From Crotophaga sulcirostris (taxonomy: Eukaryota > Chordata > Aves > Cuculiformes > Crotophagidae): 64,000 nt of DNA. The translations under genes were made by a program, and so were the position numbers. The stretch spans positions 1,388,773 through 1,452,772 of the forward strand of contig VYZB01000221.1 in NCBI GenBank assembly GCA_013397455.1, in the 5' to 3' direction. Below are positions 49,556 through 63,398 of the stretch, piece by piece; the first letter of the stretch is position 1, and each line of letters opens with the position of its first letter. The notes below the pieces were generated by a model. That model was given only the letters and a program-made list of their open reading frames with translations, had not been told where the DNA came from and searched no databases.

Positions 49556-50280
49556 CTGAGCTTCTGCCACACGCTCTTTTTATTGCTACCATACTGTTTT
49601 CACAGAAGAGAGCAGTATTCATCAGGGGCTACATAAGTTTCCTTTCTTCTCTCTTGTCTTTGGTGCTGATGCTGACACACAGAGAGATCCCATCAGTAAT
49701 AACGGCACTGTTAATTATCAAAGGACACCCTGGGCTGAAATTTTGCTGGTACATACTGTACCCCGCACCTACCTGAGCTACAGTGCTGTGCTCTACAATT
49801 AAAGCTTACACAGCTTCCAGCCTTTATAGAGTTTTTTTCAAAATAATTTTGAGAATGCTAAAGGTTACTTACAAGCCATTGGAATTTTTCATGGTGTGTA
49901 ATCCACAGGTATTTTCACACCCTGAAAAAACACTTTATTGCTTGAGAGTAGAGAAATTTTCTCCTTTAAAGGTCTCGTAGAGGGTCTACTTTCATGGTGA
50001 GTCAGTGAGAATATCAGGAAGAACATTCCATGTGGTGTTTTAGTCCCCTCTCAACCAAAGAGGAACACAGAAGAACTTCAAAGAAGCCAGAAGGACATGG
50101 GAAAACCAGACAAAAACAAATGCAGGTGAGGATAATTACTATATTAAAAATAAAATACGTAAACTTTACATTTTTCAGATGTCCATATGTACTCTTTACA
50201 CTGAATGACACCAAGTCATTAAGCCTTTGTCATAAATTACCTGGCAGAGGACCTCAGACACCTCCAGGCAAACAGTAACA
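49556..50280. other. Unique noncoding sequence
   Basis: Nothing recognisable. A - strand donor-like CAG/GTAGGT lies near 49770 without a convincing acceptor. Confidence 0.5.
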
Positions 50281-53200
50281 CCATCACTCATCTGTGTCTC
50301 AAACACCACCGCATTATGCCTGATGAAGACAAGGATGCACTTCCATGTGGTGACTCAACAGTTTTTTGGGCTTCAGTAGGAAAGTTCCAATCAAGTTAGA
50401 AGATCATGCTTTGGCCATTCACTGCAGAATGAATATTGAATATCAGAATACTGACATCAATCTCTATTCAGTAAGAAGGCAGCATCCATACAGAAACCTT
50501 TGATGCTTCCAGCAAGATGAGAGGAGGCTCTGCCCATGCTAATAAACCAAAAGGGCCATGACATACACTCAGGTGCTGAATCTGTGAATACACAGTACTC
50601 ACTTGTGCTGCCCTGACATCAAGTGTCTGAATGAGGAAACTTGGTCTGAGATGTAGGAGGAAAAACTGAGAGATTAAGATATTTGGGGGAAGTGGCAAAA
50701 GTCAGAGAGACTAATCTTTGGGCAGCAGTTACACAAAACGTCAGAGATCTTCCAGGTCTTCATTACAAAATGAGAAAATCCAGGGATTATAACAGTCTCA
50801 GATATTCTGGAGAACTGTAATGACCAAGGCCCCGCTCAGACTTCTCATCACCAGAATTACTGGCAATGTGGTAAATGGATTAAATCCTTCCACCAGTCTG
50901 CCTTAGCATGGTACCAAGAACGTGTTGACCCTGTGCCCTGACCTCTTCTTCAGCAGAAGCATGAACACCTCCTGACAGCGTGGGAATTAAAATGACTTAT
51001 GCTAGGCTGACTTTCCCTTGGAAAGATGCAGATGAGGCAACCAGCACAGATCTCCTGCACACCCTCAAGAAATGTGACTCTGATGGATCTGACAGACAGG
51101 GGAAGAGCAGGGAGAATAGTTATCCTTTCCTCTATGGAACAACTGTACAGGGCCTTCATGGAACAGAGAAGATACTGCACATTTCTACTTGGGCACACCA
51201 TCCTTTGAGGATGTCAAGAACCTGGAAATCTCATGTAGATGTATTTCAGAGGCACTCCTCCAAGTTCCAAAATAAGTAACATGAGGTTCATGCCCCTGCA
51301 CAGGCCTCAGCCCTTTGATGCTGAGGTTTACCCTATGGGATCCCCAGACCAAACAGGATTTGCCAGGCATCAGCAACTGACTGGGGAAGGAACTGGAGAA
51401 GTATTGTCCTTTGGTCTGATACTGCCACCACAGTAAAAGTTTCCTGTATTTTGAGAAACAGTAGTCAGCCTGCTGAAATGATACAAAGTGGGAGAGCACA
51501 CGGAGAGGAGCCATACTGAGTGTCAGGTGATGTGTGGCAGGAGGCATCACAGAGGTTAGCTGGGAAGTGTATTGACAGAAAAGGAAAGCACAGACTAGGA
51601 TCTGTTCACAGACAAAAGAGCTCTCACAAATTGAGAGTTAATAGTTTCTCCTGTGATCCCAAGGATTTGCAGTAATATAGTTTTTGATTCAAGTGTTCAC
51701 CTTGGGACCCAGATGCTTGGAAAGAGACTGAGTCCTTTGCAGAGATTCAGGTTTTGCACCTTTGTGGCAGCCTTTATCAAGCAAACAATTGCAAAAGTAA
51801 ATGAAAAAAGGCACACAGAGACACAAGAAGTTAACAGCAATGACTGCCAGCACCATGATGAAATCTTCACTGTTTAGAGACAGGACACATAGAAAGAACC
51901 TGAAATGAATACAGCTAGAAGAAAATAAATCACTGACAAGGGGTCAAATTTATAACTATATGAAAATATGCACCTATGATACTAAAAAGTCACCAACCGC
52001 TTACTGAAAGCCAAACAAATGCGACCTAAATCCATTCTGAACTTCAGACATAGGAATAGGTACCAAAACACCCCTTCTCTTGGGAAAAAATAACCTATGT
52101 ATAATCCACTCTATCGGAGTGTGCTGCAACTGGCAGTAAGGCACCAGTGATATAAAGCAAAATCCATCCACAGTAAGGCACACTTTCATGACGTTCATGT
52201 CTGCGAAAGGACACAGAAGTGGGGATAAGTGGTGAGCTGCACCACAGAGCCATTGTTCATTATGTCTGGTACACAAACATCTGATATTTTTCATAGCAAG
52301 ATGGTAGAAAACCTGTCCATCTGGCAACAACAAAAAGGAGTGCAAATACACATTAGGGTGGCAGACAGCAAAGAAAAGCGTAAGATCTTGGGACAGCATC
52401 AGTCCTGCTGCCTGCATATATGTCACGACCGTAACAGAGTTAGTATCTAGAGTTGTCTACCATCTCAACCATAGTTTGGGCTGTTCAAATTGCCATTTGG
52501 AGCAGACTGCCTGAAGAGGGCATGGGTATCATCTGAAGCCTTGTTCCTGATAAAATACCAACTTCTTTCTTAGGATACATGGAGACATAACCTAGGAATT
52601 TGGTGTCCCTCACAGCTTTGCAGGAGTACGGAACTTCCCTTGTCCAAGAACTGAAGAAAGAGGAAACAACTAATAGGAGGTCCCCAGTAGATGTCTGGAG
52701 CCAAAATGAACTTCTTATCAGAAGAATGGACACCACAGATTGATTGGAAGATTCTACAATAGTTACAGACAGTAGGAAGAATATTCTGTCAACCACATGA
52801 GCATCTGAAGACATTAGAGCGCAGTCTTCCAACCTGTAAAGGGAAATTTGAAACAGGTGAAATCTTCTCCAGCAGTCTGATTTACAGGATGAAACTGCAA
52901 TGACACAAATGACACTTCCTCACTCCTGTAAACGTTTAAAAACCCTGGTCACTGAATTGGAAAGATTCACCCTTCCTGAATACAGCAACTGCTTCCAGGG
53001 ATGAGGTGTTAAAAAGGAAGGAGTCTGCTGTTCTTGCCGAGTCCTCCTGGTGGCAGAAGGAGAGCAGGCTGGAGCAGAATGTCTGACTCTCAAATTACAT
53101 CAATGGGGGCACTCTCATGCAAAATGTCCATGCATCAGGCTTTTTCATGCTTCTACCTCTTTATTAAGGGGAACCCCAATGTAGTCTGGGACCACTTAAG

Positions 53201-53300
53201 CAGGTTCTTGAAGGAGAACTGGTCACCACAGTCCACCATACCCTCCTGGTGCAGAACAAGACAGGTGATCCAGGTATGATCAACCATCAGACAACACTGT
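50281..53300. other. GC-elevated, ORF-dense block of unknown origin
   Basis: For about 3 kb the sequence is visibly richer in G/C and poorer in A/T runs than either flank, and stop codons thin out on both strands. The - strand has frames of 141 codons (52001-52426), 115 codons (52485-52832) and 121 codons (51185-51550). The + strand has a 99-codon frame at 50980-51279 and a polar, helical-looking reading near 52615-52740 (LQEYGTSLVQELKKEETTNR). None matches a family I know, and I see no reverse transcriptase, integrase or LTR boundary. It may be an old decayed transposon or retrocopy, exons of a long noncoding RNA, or a compositional island. Confidence 0.4.
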
Positions 53301-56300
53301 CAAGGTGTGAATATCTTACACACACTCATGAGAGAAAAAAAGTTGGTATTGAGAAGGTAAATTCTTACTATAGGGCAAGAAGACCGACAAATCACTGCTG
53401 AATCATTAGCAGAATTTTTGGTTCAATAACACAAACTGCTTCTGCAGAGATTCTGTATCGACCAGATCCATACAAATTGAAATGGTGATAACTCAATCAA
53501 AAGCCTTTATAAAGAAGATGAAATACACAAATTTGAAATAAATATACCAAATAATATTCGATACTAAATTAGTACGCTTACCACATGGATGCAGGTAAAG
53601 GACATTATGAAGTGCCCCAACAGGGAATATATCTAGTTCCTTCACAGCAGCAAGATCTTTGATTCAAAATTTCATTTCAGACATTAACTGAACATCAAAT
53701 CACATAAGCATATGGCTTTAATTTCTCAGTTAAATACATTACTTTATTTGTCCTCAGATTTCCTTTTTTTCTCATACACATTTCTCTCACTTTGCTTTCA
53801 TTTTTAAAACTCAACTACATAACCGGTGCGTTTCAATGACGAGGCCTATGAGGAAGCTCTCACACAAAACCATAACATTTTTCTTGCTCCAAATGAAAAC
53901 AGCAAAAAACTTTGAAGTCAATTGCTGAATAAAAGGCTAGAGATAAAAAAAAAATATTGCAAAATTTTCTCTCAGAACAAATCCACCAAATTTTAGGACA
54001 AGATGTTATTACAAAACATCAAAATTCAACCCTGCAGAGCAGCATATTCTCAGCAATGGTAATCTGCATTCAAGTCAAAAAAAGAGTAATGCTAGCTCAT
54101 TATTGTTCATGTTATCCTGTTAGGAAATAGTTCTAGTTAAAAGATAATAGTCTCTGAACTCAACCACAGTAGTAAAGATATAGTTAAATTAGACCAAATA
54201 AATAATTCATTACAAGAGGCCTGATTTTGCATTATTTCTGTATTACTTTTAGATTGCAGGTTACTCTCATGGACAGCAGAGATTGTTAATAGAAGATATT
54301 CATGATTTTTGTAACTTTTGTGGGCATTATGTTATTGTCTTTGTATTAAGAATTAAGGAATCTGCAGTTCAGGGTTCCCTGCTCCATGCCCTCAAAACAG
54401 ATCACATGTAACAATAAGAGGAAAACACTTCCTCCTATATTTTTCATCTGTAACACTGTTAGCCCATCTTGTAAAACCTTCTCTTAAATATACACATGCT
54501 TCTTTAAATTACTAAAGTTTTGAAAACCAAGATTTTCACAAACAAAAATAAGTGGAATTACAGAAATAACATTTCAGCACAGAAGTTTCAAGTTTGCTAG
54601 TAAGAACATTTTCAATACTATAGTGTTTTCTGTGTTTCATAGTCAAAACGTATATGCAGCATATTGAAATTCCAAATATTTTAAAAGCTTTAAAATTATT
54701 ACCCTCATCAGTACATAACTTCATAATTTTGGTAGAGCTACTTCAACAAAGTTTTATACAAACTGCATGGTAAGAAAATGCAATTTTATTTCACACAGAG
54801 TCAGAAAAAGGAGGTTTACTAGAGGGCTAAAATTATTATTTTGCATTTCTAAACACAAGATTGTATTCCTGCAGGTTCTAAATACTACTTTTTCCCAAAT
54901 AATAAGCCTAACCTTTAAAACATTGCTTAAAATTGCAGCCTTTAAAAAAAAAATGGTTCTGTCTTCAGCCTAGAGCTCTTCTGCCTTTGCTTCAGTTCTC
55001 CTTCAGGCCGAAGAGCTGCAGAAGTCACAGAGGAATGGCTACACACCACTTTCCTCCCTGGAAAGTACAACTCCCCATCCCTGGCTCCACTCTAGATGCT
55101 CCGAGCTCTGCCTTTGCCTGAGCAAGCAGGGAGGACAGAAATTAAGGAAGGACACACAAACCCCTTTAGGAGAAGTCACTGCAATCAGTCCCACACAGCC
55201 AGCTCCTCCCAAATCCATTGACCACTCTAACTCTCAAGTGCCTTTTCCTGCTGCAGCACCTGTGGGCACCGGCTGTACAGGACATCCTTGCTGCAGGCTG
55301 TCCTTCCAGCCTTGCCCTCAGCCTCAAAATGTGCTTCCCAGCATCTGGGTGAACCTGCTGGAGTGGCCAACACTGGCATCAAAGTTTGAACTACTTTTTA
55401 TATTATTTGAAGTCTAGTAATACACAAAGATAGATTGTATTTGTGGATACTTAAGATAAAGAATTCATATGCTGAAAAGCTTCGGAAACAAGCAGCTCAT
55501 ACATATTTTTGTAGGCACGTTATGTAACAGAAACCAGTACCTACCAAAATAAGAGGGATCTGTAAGGAAGTTTGCCTTATGCACTCTTTGAGCTATGGAT
55601 GAAGTAAATCTCAAAGTTCAGTACCACAGATATACAGAAAAAGAAATACAATCAAATTGTGCTTCAAAACTGTTCAGAATAAAAAATTTTATGGATAGAA
55701 CATGCCATAAGCAGTACTGAGTCATCTCTAAGTAACACTGGTCAAGTTCAATTAAGTAGAACACATAATTTCAGTGAACTACGATCATCATTTCAAATTA
55801 GCATAAGTACAATATTAATTAAGCATTCTCAGAAAGCAAGACAAATTAGGTGTGAAGGAAGATATGAAATACCCTTGATTAAAAAAACTCCCGACAAATC
55901 TTCTGCCACACTGTTATAATAGACCACTTATTTTTCTTAATTTGACACGCTAAAGGTTACTTCCTATCATGTATGTGTAAAGCACTACAGAATTTTTATA
56001 CCAGTATTCATAGTATGACGACACTACCACATTAGGCAACTAAGCACATCTCTTTTGCCACCTGCCACTTCTATCAGCTATACAGAGCAGCTCACTAAAT
56101 CCTTCAGTGAAACATAATAACACGCTTTTTGACCAGGACCTGGTAAACAAGCTCTGAAGCACTCCATTAAAGTTGTCCAGAAGTTCTGCAACTGTTCCAC
56201 TTGAATTAGACAAAGTGTATGAGGCAGCCATTAAACAAAAAGAAGCAATACAATGAGCTCCTAGATCTATATGCAGTATTCATGTCATTTTGTGCATCTC

Positions 56301-59300
56301 TCTTCCACACTCTTTTTAATACACCAAAAGTTTTCTAGTAGTAACACCGGCCAACTGTTTGGAAAATCCATTGTAGCAGCCAGCAGAGGAAATACAAAAT
56401 GGGTATTTCTGCTGGAAGGGTTCAGCACTGTAACAGGTAACCCTGCAGATCTCCCACTGGAGAGGGGCTTCACTTGACTCTGCTAGTGAAGAACCCAGAG
56501 CAAACATCGGCATTAATATGGGTCTCAGTTCTCTGAAGAGTGTACTTCTGAATCCTGTGATGGCATGTCTAGCTAATACAGTTTTCCTTCCAGATCTTCC
56601 TACAGAGTTCTTGAAGACTAGCTACTTGGAGTACAAGCCTACAAAGAAAAGAAAGAAGGGAAAACAGACAGAAGAAGAGCCTTTGCTTTCTTCTTGTTTC
56701 ATGGACCTCCAGCTTCCCAAAATTAATCAGCTATATCTACCAGAAAACAGAGAAAGGAGAACTACTGTGATGAAAGGCTTTAGTGATTCCTCCATTTTTT
56801 TTCTTTTTCAAAACAAACATGAAAATAATTTCTAAAATAAAGAATTGGTTTTACTTAAGATTGTGTCAAATGTGGGCAGGAAATGAGATGCAGCTAAAAT
56901 AATGAGAAGGTAGAGAATTTTTTGTTATATTCTTTTATCAATGCAATTAGCTATGGAAAGAAAAGCCACAGCATTAAACAAGCAAGTTTCTCTTTATATT
57001 TGTTTCATTTCAGAGCGGACTACTTCCCTTTCTGTCCATATTTTCTCCTCTTTTGGGTAGCCTGTGTTTTTAAATGTGCCACATAACATGTCTGTCAATC
57101 TAGCCTAACTTTGGTTCTCTTTAATTTCCTTCCACCACAGCCCCATAATCCTGAGACATCCTTCCCATGAGAAACACAGTCAGAGATCAGTGATCTTGGG
57201 ACTGCACAACAGTTTGAGTCCTTCTGCTGCACAGCACAGGGCCTCCTGCTTCTCTGGGAGCTCTCCCCAGCCAGGACTGGTTTTAGAAAACCAAGCTCCA
57301 CGTATCAGCTTATCTTGCTTCTTCTCGCTCCCATCTCCTCTACTGGACGCTCCATCTCAGATTTCTTGCACCAGCCCACTGTTCTGCTCCTAACCTGCTG
57401 CTCAGGGCATGCACCAGAACCCTTTTTTATAAACCATGAGAAAGAAATTAAGCAGAGGAGAGGATTTAAATTAAGGAGAGAGGGAGAGGAGGAGATTTCT
57501 ACCCAGAGAAGATGACAGACAGGCAAGACAGTGATGTTCTGACACCGCTGCTCCTTAAGTCCGTGACAACATTCATGAGTTATGATGGGTATAACATGGT
57601 GATGAGGATGGAAATTAGTAAAAATATAAGAACACTGCAGTTACCTTACCTCCAAGACCACTAGTTTATTTGAGAATGAAAGGCCAAGGAAGAGAGAACC
57701 TTCCCAATTTAAATCCAATGACGATCAGTAGTGCTGAGAAAGCAAGTCACTAGCCCAAAATCCCAGCTCATAATGAAGCCTCCATGCAACCTTCAGACTG
57801 TATCACTTCCTTGGCAAGGAAGACTGACAGAGGGATGACTGAAAATGCTGCCAGAGATAAATGCTAACAGATTTTGGCAAGTTGTGGCACTGATGGACTT
57901 CTGAATCTAAAACTCCTTTTCTTCCATTGGCCTAAGACCATCAGCGGCTCCATTGAAAAAAAAAAACAACATGTTTTTTTTACACCAACTACTCTGAAAG
58001 ACCAAGCAGCTGTTGAGATATAAATAAAAAAAATTATTCCTCAAACCAAAAGTTACGTTTTTGTAAAATCCTACCACTACTACACTCAATGCCACATGTG
58101 TGTTCAGACACCTTCAAAATGGAATGGATTTTGTTAGGAAATTGGGGGAGCGGGACTGGTAGCACGAAAAAAATGAAGTATGAAGGCATGGCAAAAAAAA
58201 ATGAACAGCACTGTTGATAGCAGAATATATCTACACCACATTTATCAAATTATCTGGAAAAAAAACATCCATTACAAGAAGGACAACAAATATGTGTATG
58301 TATGCTACACGCAGCAAAAATAATGTTTCACAGGATGGGAAGCACCCTTCTGGGAAGTAGTAATTGTTAAAGAATTATAGTAGATAATCAGTATGAATAC
58401 AAACTAGCATGGTCAAAGGACTAACTTAGTCTCTGAATACATCACCAAGGGTGTCTAACTGAGAAGTGATGCTACCTGAGAGTTCGACAGTGGGGTCACT
58501 CCTACCAAAAACTGTGTTACCAGTTTGATAGCCACAATTCAAATGGAACATTTCTCAAATAGGGAAGATTCACAGAGCATACTTAAATGACTGGAAAACA
58601 GGCCTGAGAGTGAAAAAGTACATCTATCTCCAGAGAGAAGATTATAGACTATTTAACTACAATATGTAAGTACCCACACGCAAGGCAGAAGCTTAACAAT
58701 ACTGTTTTATTCCTCCCTCTCCTTCCCTAAGGAATATCCTGGGAAGTTGAAGCAAGACAAATTCAGACGAGAACCTAAGGAACAAGGACTGAACACTGAA
58801 TTGCTAACTTCTACAGCAGGTTCCCAAGGACTGCAAAGGATTTTCCATCACTGGAAGTTTTCCCTCCCCTTACCCTTGCTCCACTGAGATTAGATTTTTT
58901 TCTAAGAGGTATGATTTACTCCAATCTTTATTGGTCTTAAAGCAGAAATTGAGGAAGTCCTCACAACAAAGAAAGTCATGCTCAAAGACTACAATAGTTC
59001 CTTATAGGCTTAAAAGCTGTTGAAGTATGGGAACAATAGCTCAAATTTCTTTTAATCCTTAATGCCCTCATGACATGCTCATCAGCAAGGAGCACCTGCC
59101 AGAGACTAAGACCCTGCTCTACTCCATGCTGTATAAACACAACATATAGGTAATCCCTACATGGGAAAGCTGAAAACTCAAACATATGACACAAGACAAA
59201 GCAAGTGGATTCAGAGGGAGAGTGGGAGGAAACAAGGAAACAATACAGGTCAGCAGGAAAGGCAGGAGACCTCCCATCCAAGGACCCTCCATTGTCACGT

Positions 59301-60126
59301 TTTCTGTAGGCAACACAGCAAGGGAGAGTTTTAATGAGGGATTTGATGACAGACAAGTTTAGACCAAAAATAATTTTTAGCAGTGAGGATAATCACCAGT
59401 AGAGCAAGTTACCAAGGGCTGTCATGGGCCCTCCATCACTACGAGTATTTTAAAACAGTGATTTTTTTTTCCCTATGTCCAATAGACTCAGTTCAAGAAG
59501 TTCTGTAGCTGCTGTTATGCTGAAGATCACAATGGTCCTATCTGGCTTTACAGACCGTACTTTCCAAATAACTCTTGCCCCTTTAAAAAGATGTATCATA
59601 ATCTCATGTTCAACAAAATTATTAAAATCAATTTACAGAGTCCTACAAAACCAATAAAATTATTTATAAAAAGCATTGGCAACAAGACAATTCCAGCACT
59701 CTTTTGCAGTTTTTTTTGCTTTTCTGCAATGAAATAAGTAAACATACAGAAAAGTGGACTTCACTAAGCCTACATGCCTACCCTACAATTAGACCATTTA
59801 CACAGTTGAATGCATTGTCAGGTTTCCCAACAAGGACCATAAAAATATTACAAGAAAAAAATACAATATTACATTATGCTATACAATTTACTTTGCTTCA
59901 GATAACTAAAATGAAACACAAGATAATCAAAGTCTAAAACATTAAAGAAGGAAGAAATCTGTCATCCATCCATTCAGAAAAGATGAAGATTATTTGATAG
60001 ATATGTTATTTTAACCCACTAACAGCAAGAAGCATGAAGAAAGAACTTTCATTGCCTGTGTTAAAACATCAGGCAAGTTCTCAAGCTAGCAAGTCAAGGA
60101 GCTTTGGGTAGTACTTGGTCAGCCAC
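53301..60126. other. Unique noncoding sequence
   Basis: No gene or transposon is recognisable. A GC-richer patch lies at about 54960-55380 and another at 57090-57540 with polypurine words. On the - strand near 57655-57740 a good acceptor and donor enclose a block with stops in every frame, so at most a noncoding exon. The 105-codon + strand frame at 56518-56835 is lysine-rich and lacks context. Confidence 0.5.
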
Positions 60127-60245
60127 AGAATCACACAATAGCTGAGGTTGGCAGGTGTCTCAGAAGGTCTCTAGTCCAATCCTGTTCACAGCAGACTAAA
60201 CCTTGAGATGAGACCAGGTCACTCAGGACTATCAAAGGGTCAAGA
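60127..60245 (-). mobile_element. CR1 LINE 3' fragment
   Basis: Read on +, CAGAATCACACAATAGCTGAGGT is followed by TTGGCAGGTGTCTCAGAAGG and CTAGTCCAATCCTGTTCACAG, then a GACCAGGTCACTCAGGAC block. These match, in order, the start of a CR1 3' end (octamer-like CAGAATCACA, GCTGAGGTTGGAAGGGACCTC, CTAGTCCAACCCC, GAGCAGGTTGCTCAGGAC, in pieces). Only about 120 bases remain. Sense strand is -. Confidence 0.75.
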
Positions 60246-61974
60246 ATTTAATAATCAACTTAGGAAACAAGAACTTAACATCCGATAGAATAACCACGGT
60301 AACCATATTAAGCATACAAGCTTATACAAGATTTATAACGTAAATAAATTTGTTTTTATTATCTACTCATTAACATGGTCTAAAAATGGTTTGTGAGCCA
60401 CCTGAAAACTACCATCTGGGGAAGATTTCAGTCGAAGTATTCCTTTTCAAATGCTACTACATATATGACTGCACACAGGTTCCTTTTAAAAGCAAGCTCA
60501 CATTGCTGGATAAATCCAAAAATTACTTTGGCTTTGAGCATTACAGTGCCTAGCTTTCCAATAGCAAAATTTTTAATTAATCAGTCATGGTTCGCAACTA
60601 CGAAATACCTAGAATAAAAAAAGATTGTTGAGTTAAAAATTCCACAAAATAATGTTTTGTATGATAGATGTTTTCTAAAGTGGTTTAACAAACTTTGAAA
60701 GCATTCATTCTGATAAACACATTTAGGAATGAATGGGCTAGGTAGAAACACAACAGGAAAGTAAAATCTTGGTCAAATAGTTAAACAGAAAATGGAAAGT
60801 ACCCTACTACTGCATTTGTAGAAAAATCCCCTTGTTACTGGGAATATAAACCTCCCAACAAGCAACCATAAGTCGAAGATAACAAATCAGCATTCTGAAG
60901 TGTCCTCTACAGGTCAAACCAGATACTGTCTTGGACTAGTTTTAAAAAGTTCCTTTCTATTTTCACTGACATAAACCTGAAATATAGTAACACAATTACA
61001 GTTGCTAAAGTTGACGAATCTTTGTAATACTCTTCCAAAACCCTTTTGAGGATGTTTAGTCAATATATATTTGCCTTGCAAGTAGAAATACCCTCTAGTA
61101 CTAGTAAGTACTTTTACTTTCAAAATGTTTGTAGAGAGTGTGCAGATCATTCCTCACATTTGGCACATGATTGTGCACAGCCAGGCATGCGTAGTTCATT
61201 CCAGTTTTCAAAAATCTTAACATAGGTATCTTGAAAGATTGATGAAGACAGGGGAAGGTTGCAAACTAACATATATACGTGTGGACTTACACGTGGATTT
61301 CGTATGTAGAAATCTGTGAAAGTCAGCTTTTCATTTTTTGAATAAGTCACAAGTAACAAATGTCTTTTGGTTAATAAAGCACATTACTCATGACATCAGT
61401 GACTTTTAGCAGTAATTTAAAACCATTTATTTTGAGGTAGGTGTGAGAAGTCCTTCACCTAAGCAAGGCAACATCATTGCGAAGAAACACACTGACCCTG
61501 GATGCCTTGGACAGGAATCCAGGAAATCCCTGATCAAATGGCACTAATACAGACATTTGACAGCGAGTCACTGATGTACCTTGAGCCAGAACTCAGATGA
61601 GAATTCACTTTGTGGCTACCACATGGCTGTGGCTCAATTTGCAATTTTAAGACTGCATCAAAGCAGCTACACCTTTGTATCTGCCAGCTACACACACAAA
61701 CAATCTTGGGAACCATCTAAAGAGAATGAATTTATCCATAGAAAAGCAAGCCCCCTTTGATGCTGAGGAAATAAAGAACCCTCAGTCCCAGAGGTATGGG
61801 ACTTTGGAGGAGGGAAAAGAAAGATTTAAAATAATTTCCAGGTTAAAGAATTAGAAATTGCCTTCTGTAAGTCTTGAAAAAATACTATACTGAGAATATA
61901 TATGTATCTGCCAATCTCTTAGAAGAGCATTCTTGTGACAAAGCATAGCAACTTCTGAACATAACTATCTGAAC
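60246..61974. other. Unique AT-rich noncoding sequence
   Basis: No gene or RNA is recognisable between the two CR1 pieces. Confidence 0.55.
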
Positions 61975-62184
61975 ACAAGAAAACACATCTTTACTGTGAA
62001 GTGGTTGAAAAATGGATTAGGTTGCCCAGACAGGCTGTAGACTCTCCATCCCTGCAGATATTCAAAATCAATCTGGACAAGGTATGGGGCAACCTGCTCT
62101 AACTGACCTTGATTGAGAAGGGCAGTAGGACTACGCAATCTTCAGAGTTCCCTTCCAACCTCAACCGTTCTGTGATTCTGTGAA
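61975..62184 (+). mobile_element. CR1 LINE 3' fragment with terminal octamers
   Basis: Sense strand is +. The order is that of a CR1 3' end: CATCTTTACTGTGAAGTGGT, then GGTTGCCCAGACAGGCTGT, TCTCCATCCCTGCAGATATT, CTGGACAAGGT, GGGCAACCTGCTCTAACTGA, then CCCTTCCAACCTCAACCGTT and the octamer tail TCTGTGATTCTGTGAA at 62169-62184. The element is 5'-truncated to about 210 bases and moderately diverged. It encodes only the last residues of the reverse transcriptase frame plus the 3' UTR. It stands in inverted orientation to the copy at 60127. Confidence 0.92.
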
Positions 62185-63378
62185 CTTCATGGAAAAGTAA
62201 AAAAGTGAACAGTCACTAAAAGCTTTAAGATAGGCATCTTAAGTACCAGACTTGCACCCATTTGTAGATTTGACACCTTAATATCTTAACCAGATCTTCA
62301 AGGAACCTACAGAATTGAAATGTGCATTCGTATTATTGGTAAAAAGACCAGGATGAAACTTGGAAGAAATCCTGAGTGATTTAATGAAGATACTCAAGAC
62401 TGTATGGGATAGAACTCTGGATCAGGCAAACAGATGAAAACAGCAGACTGGGAATATGCTCCACTTAACAAGTCTCTCCTGGTGAAGTTTCTGCTACTCA
62501 TCTTCCCTCTAGCGAGGAGAGTCCTGTTCAGCTTTCTAAAGGAAAAGCAGTGACTCGCACTAAATTTTCGCATGCTCCCAAAATTCGGCATTATTAAATC
62601 TGGAAGGAGAGGCAGTAATCTTCAGTTATTCCATGTAAAGTGATACATCTTGGTATCAAAATTTTCTGTACTATCTCAAGTGACTGATCATTACAGTTCT
62701 TTCTATTTTAACTCAAAGAGGGCATTTATGGAGACAGGGAAAAGGTATGTATCATTCTACTTGGCCAAAGAAATAATAACAAATGCAACACAGACTGACA
62801 TCACACAGAAAAGGTATGAAAGGTCCAAACCTTTTGATAATGTCTGAATTAAATATCTGAAAATCACTGATAAGCTTCTCCCAGGGATGTCAAACAGAAG
62901 CCTCCCATTCGTGGTGTCTCAGGGTTAAGTGGCTCAGTTCATTTGGCAATATAATCAAGACATCTCATAGGTGGTACCAATACCTTGTTTCAACATTTTG
63001 TACACCACTGTACCATTTGCAGAACTTAATTAATTCCAAGAAAAGAGAACCAGAACTCACACTAGCTTGGCAGGTCTTACAGTACATCGGACAGAGTTTC
63101 TCACATGCATATGAATGTGATGATCATGAGGAATGGGAACAGAACTTCCTAGAAGCACACTGACAAGCTCCAAGCCACTGATGTAGAAACCTTCAGACTA
63201 TGATCCCTGAAATGCTTCCCATCCAAGTGGAGAACAAGAAAACGCTATTGCTCAGAAAGAAAGAAATCTAGATGTGACATGAAAGGGCACTTTACAAAAG
63301 GTATTGCATCCGAGTAGTAAAATTTGATCTGTAATATGACTTGATTACGTAGTAATGCTTAATGTTTTAGGACTAACG
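62185..63378. other. Unique AT-rich noncoding sequence
   Basis: Nothing recognisable. Confidence 0.55.
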
Positions 63379-63398
63379 GTAGGTAGGTGGGTAGGTAG
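63379..63398. repeat. (GGTA)n microsatellite, imperfect
   Basis: About five GGTA units with one extra G in the middle. Short and probably variable in length. Confidence 0.85.

Noticed and set aside
52001..52426. 141-codon - strand open frame, at first glance like a seven-helix receptor piece
   Set aside because: No receptor motif (such as DRY or NPxxY) is present, and the hydrophobic segments are not spaced like helices. It is reported only as part of the unexplained GC-elevated block.
57655..57740. Good acceptor and donor pair on the - strand
   Set aside because: All three frames between the sites contain stops, so it is not a coding exon. It shows how often splice-like pairs occur here by chance.
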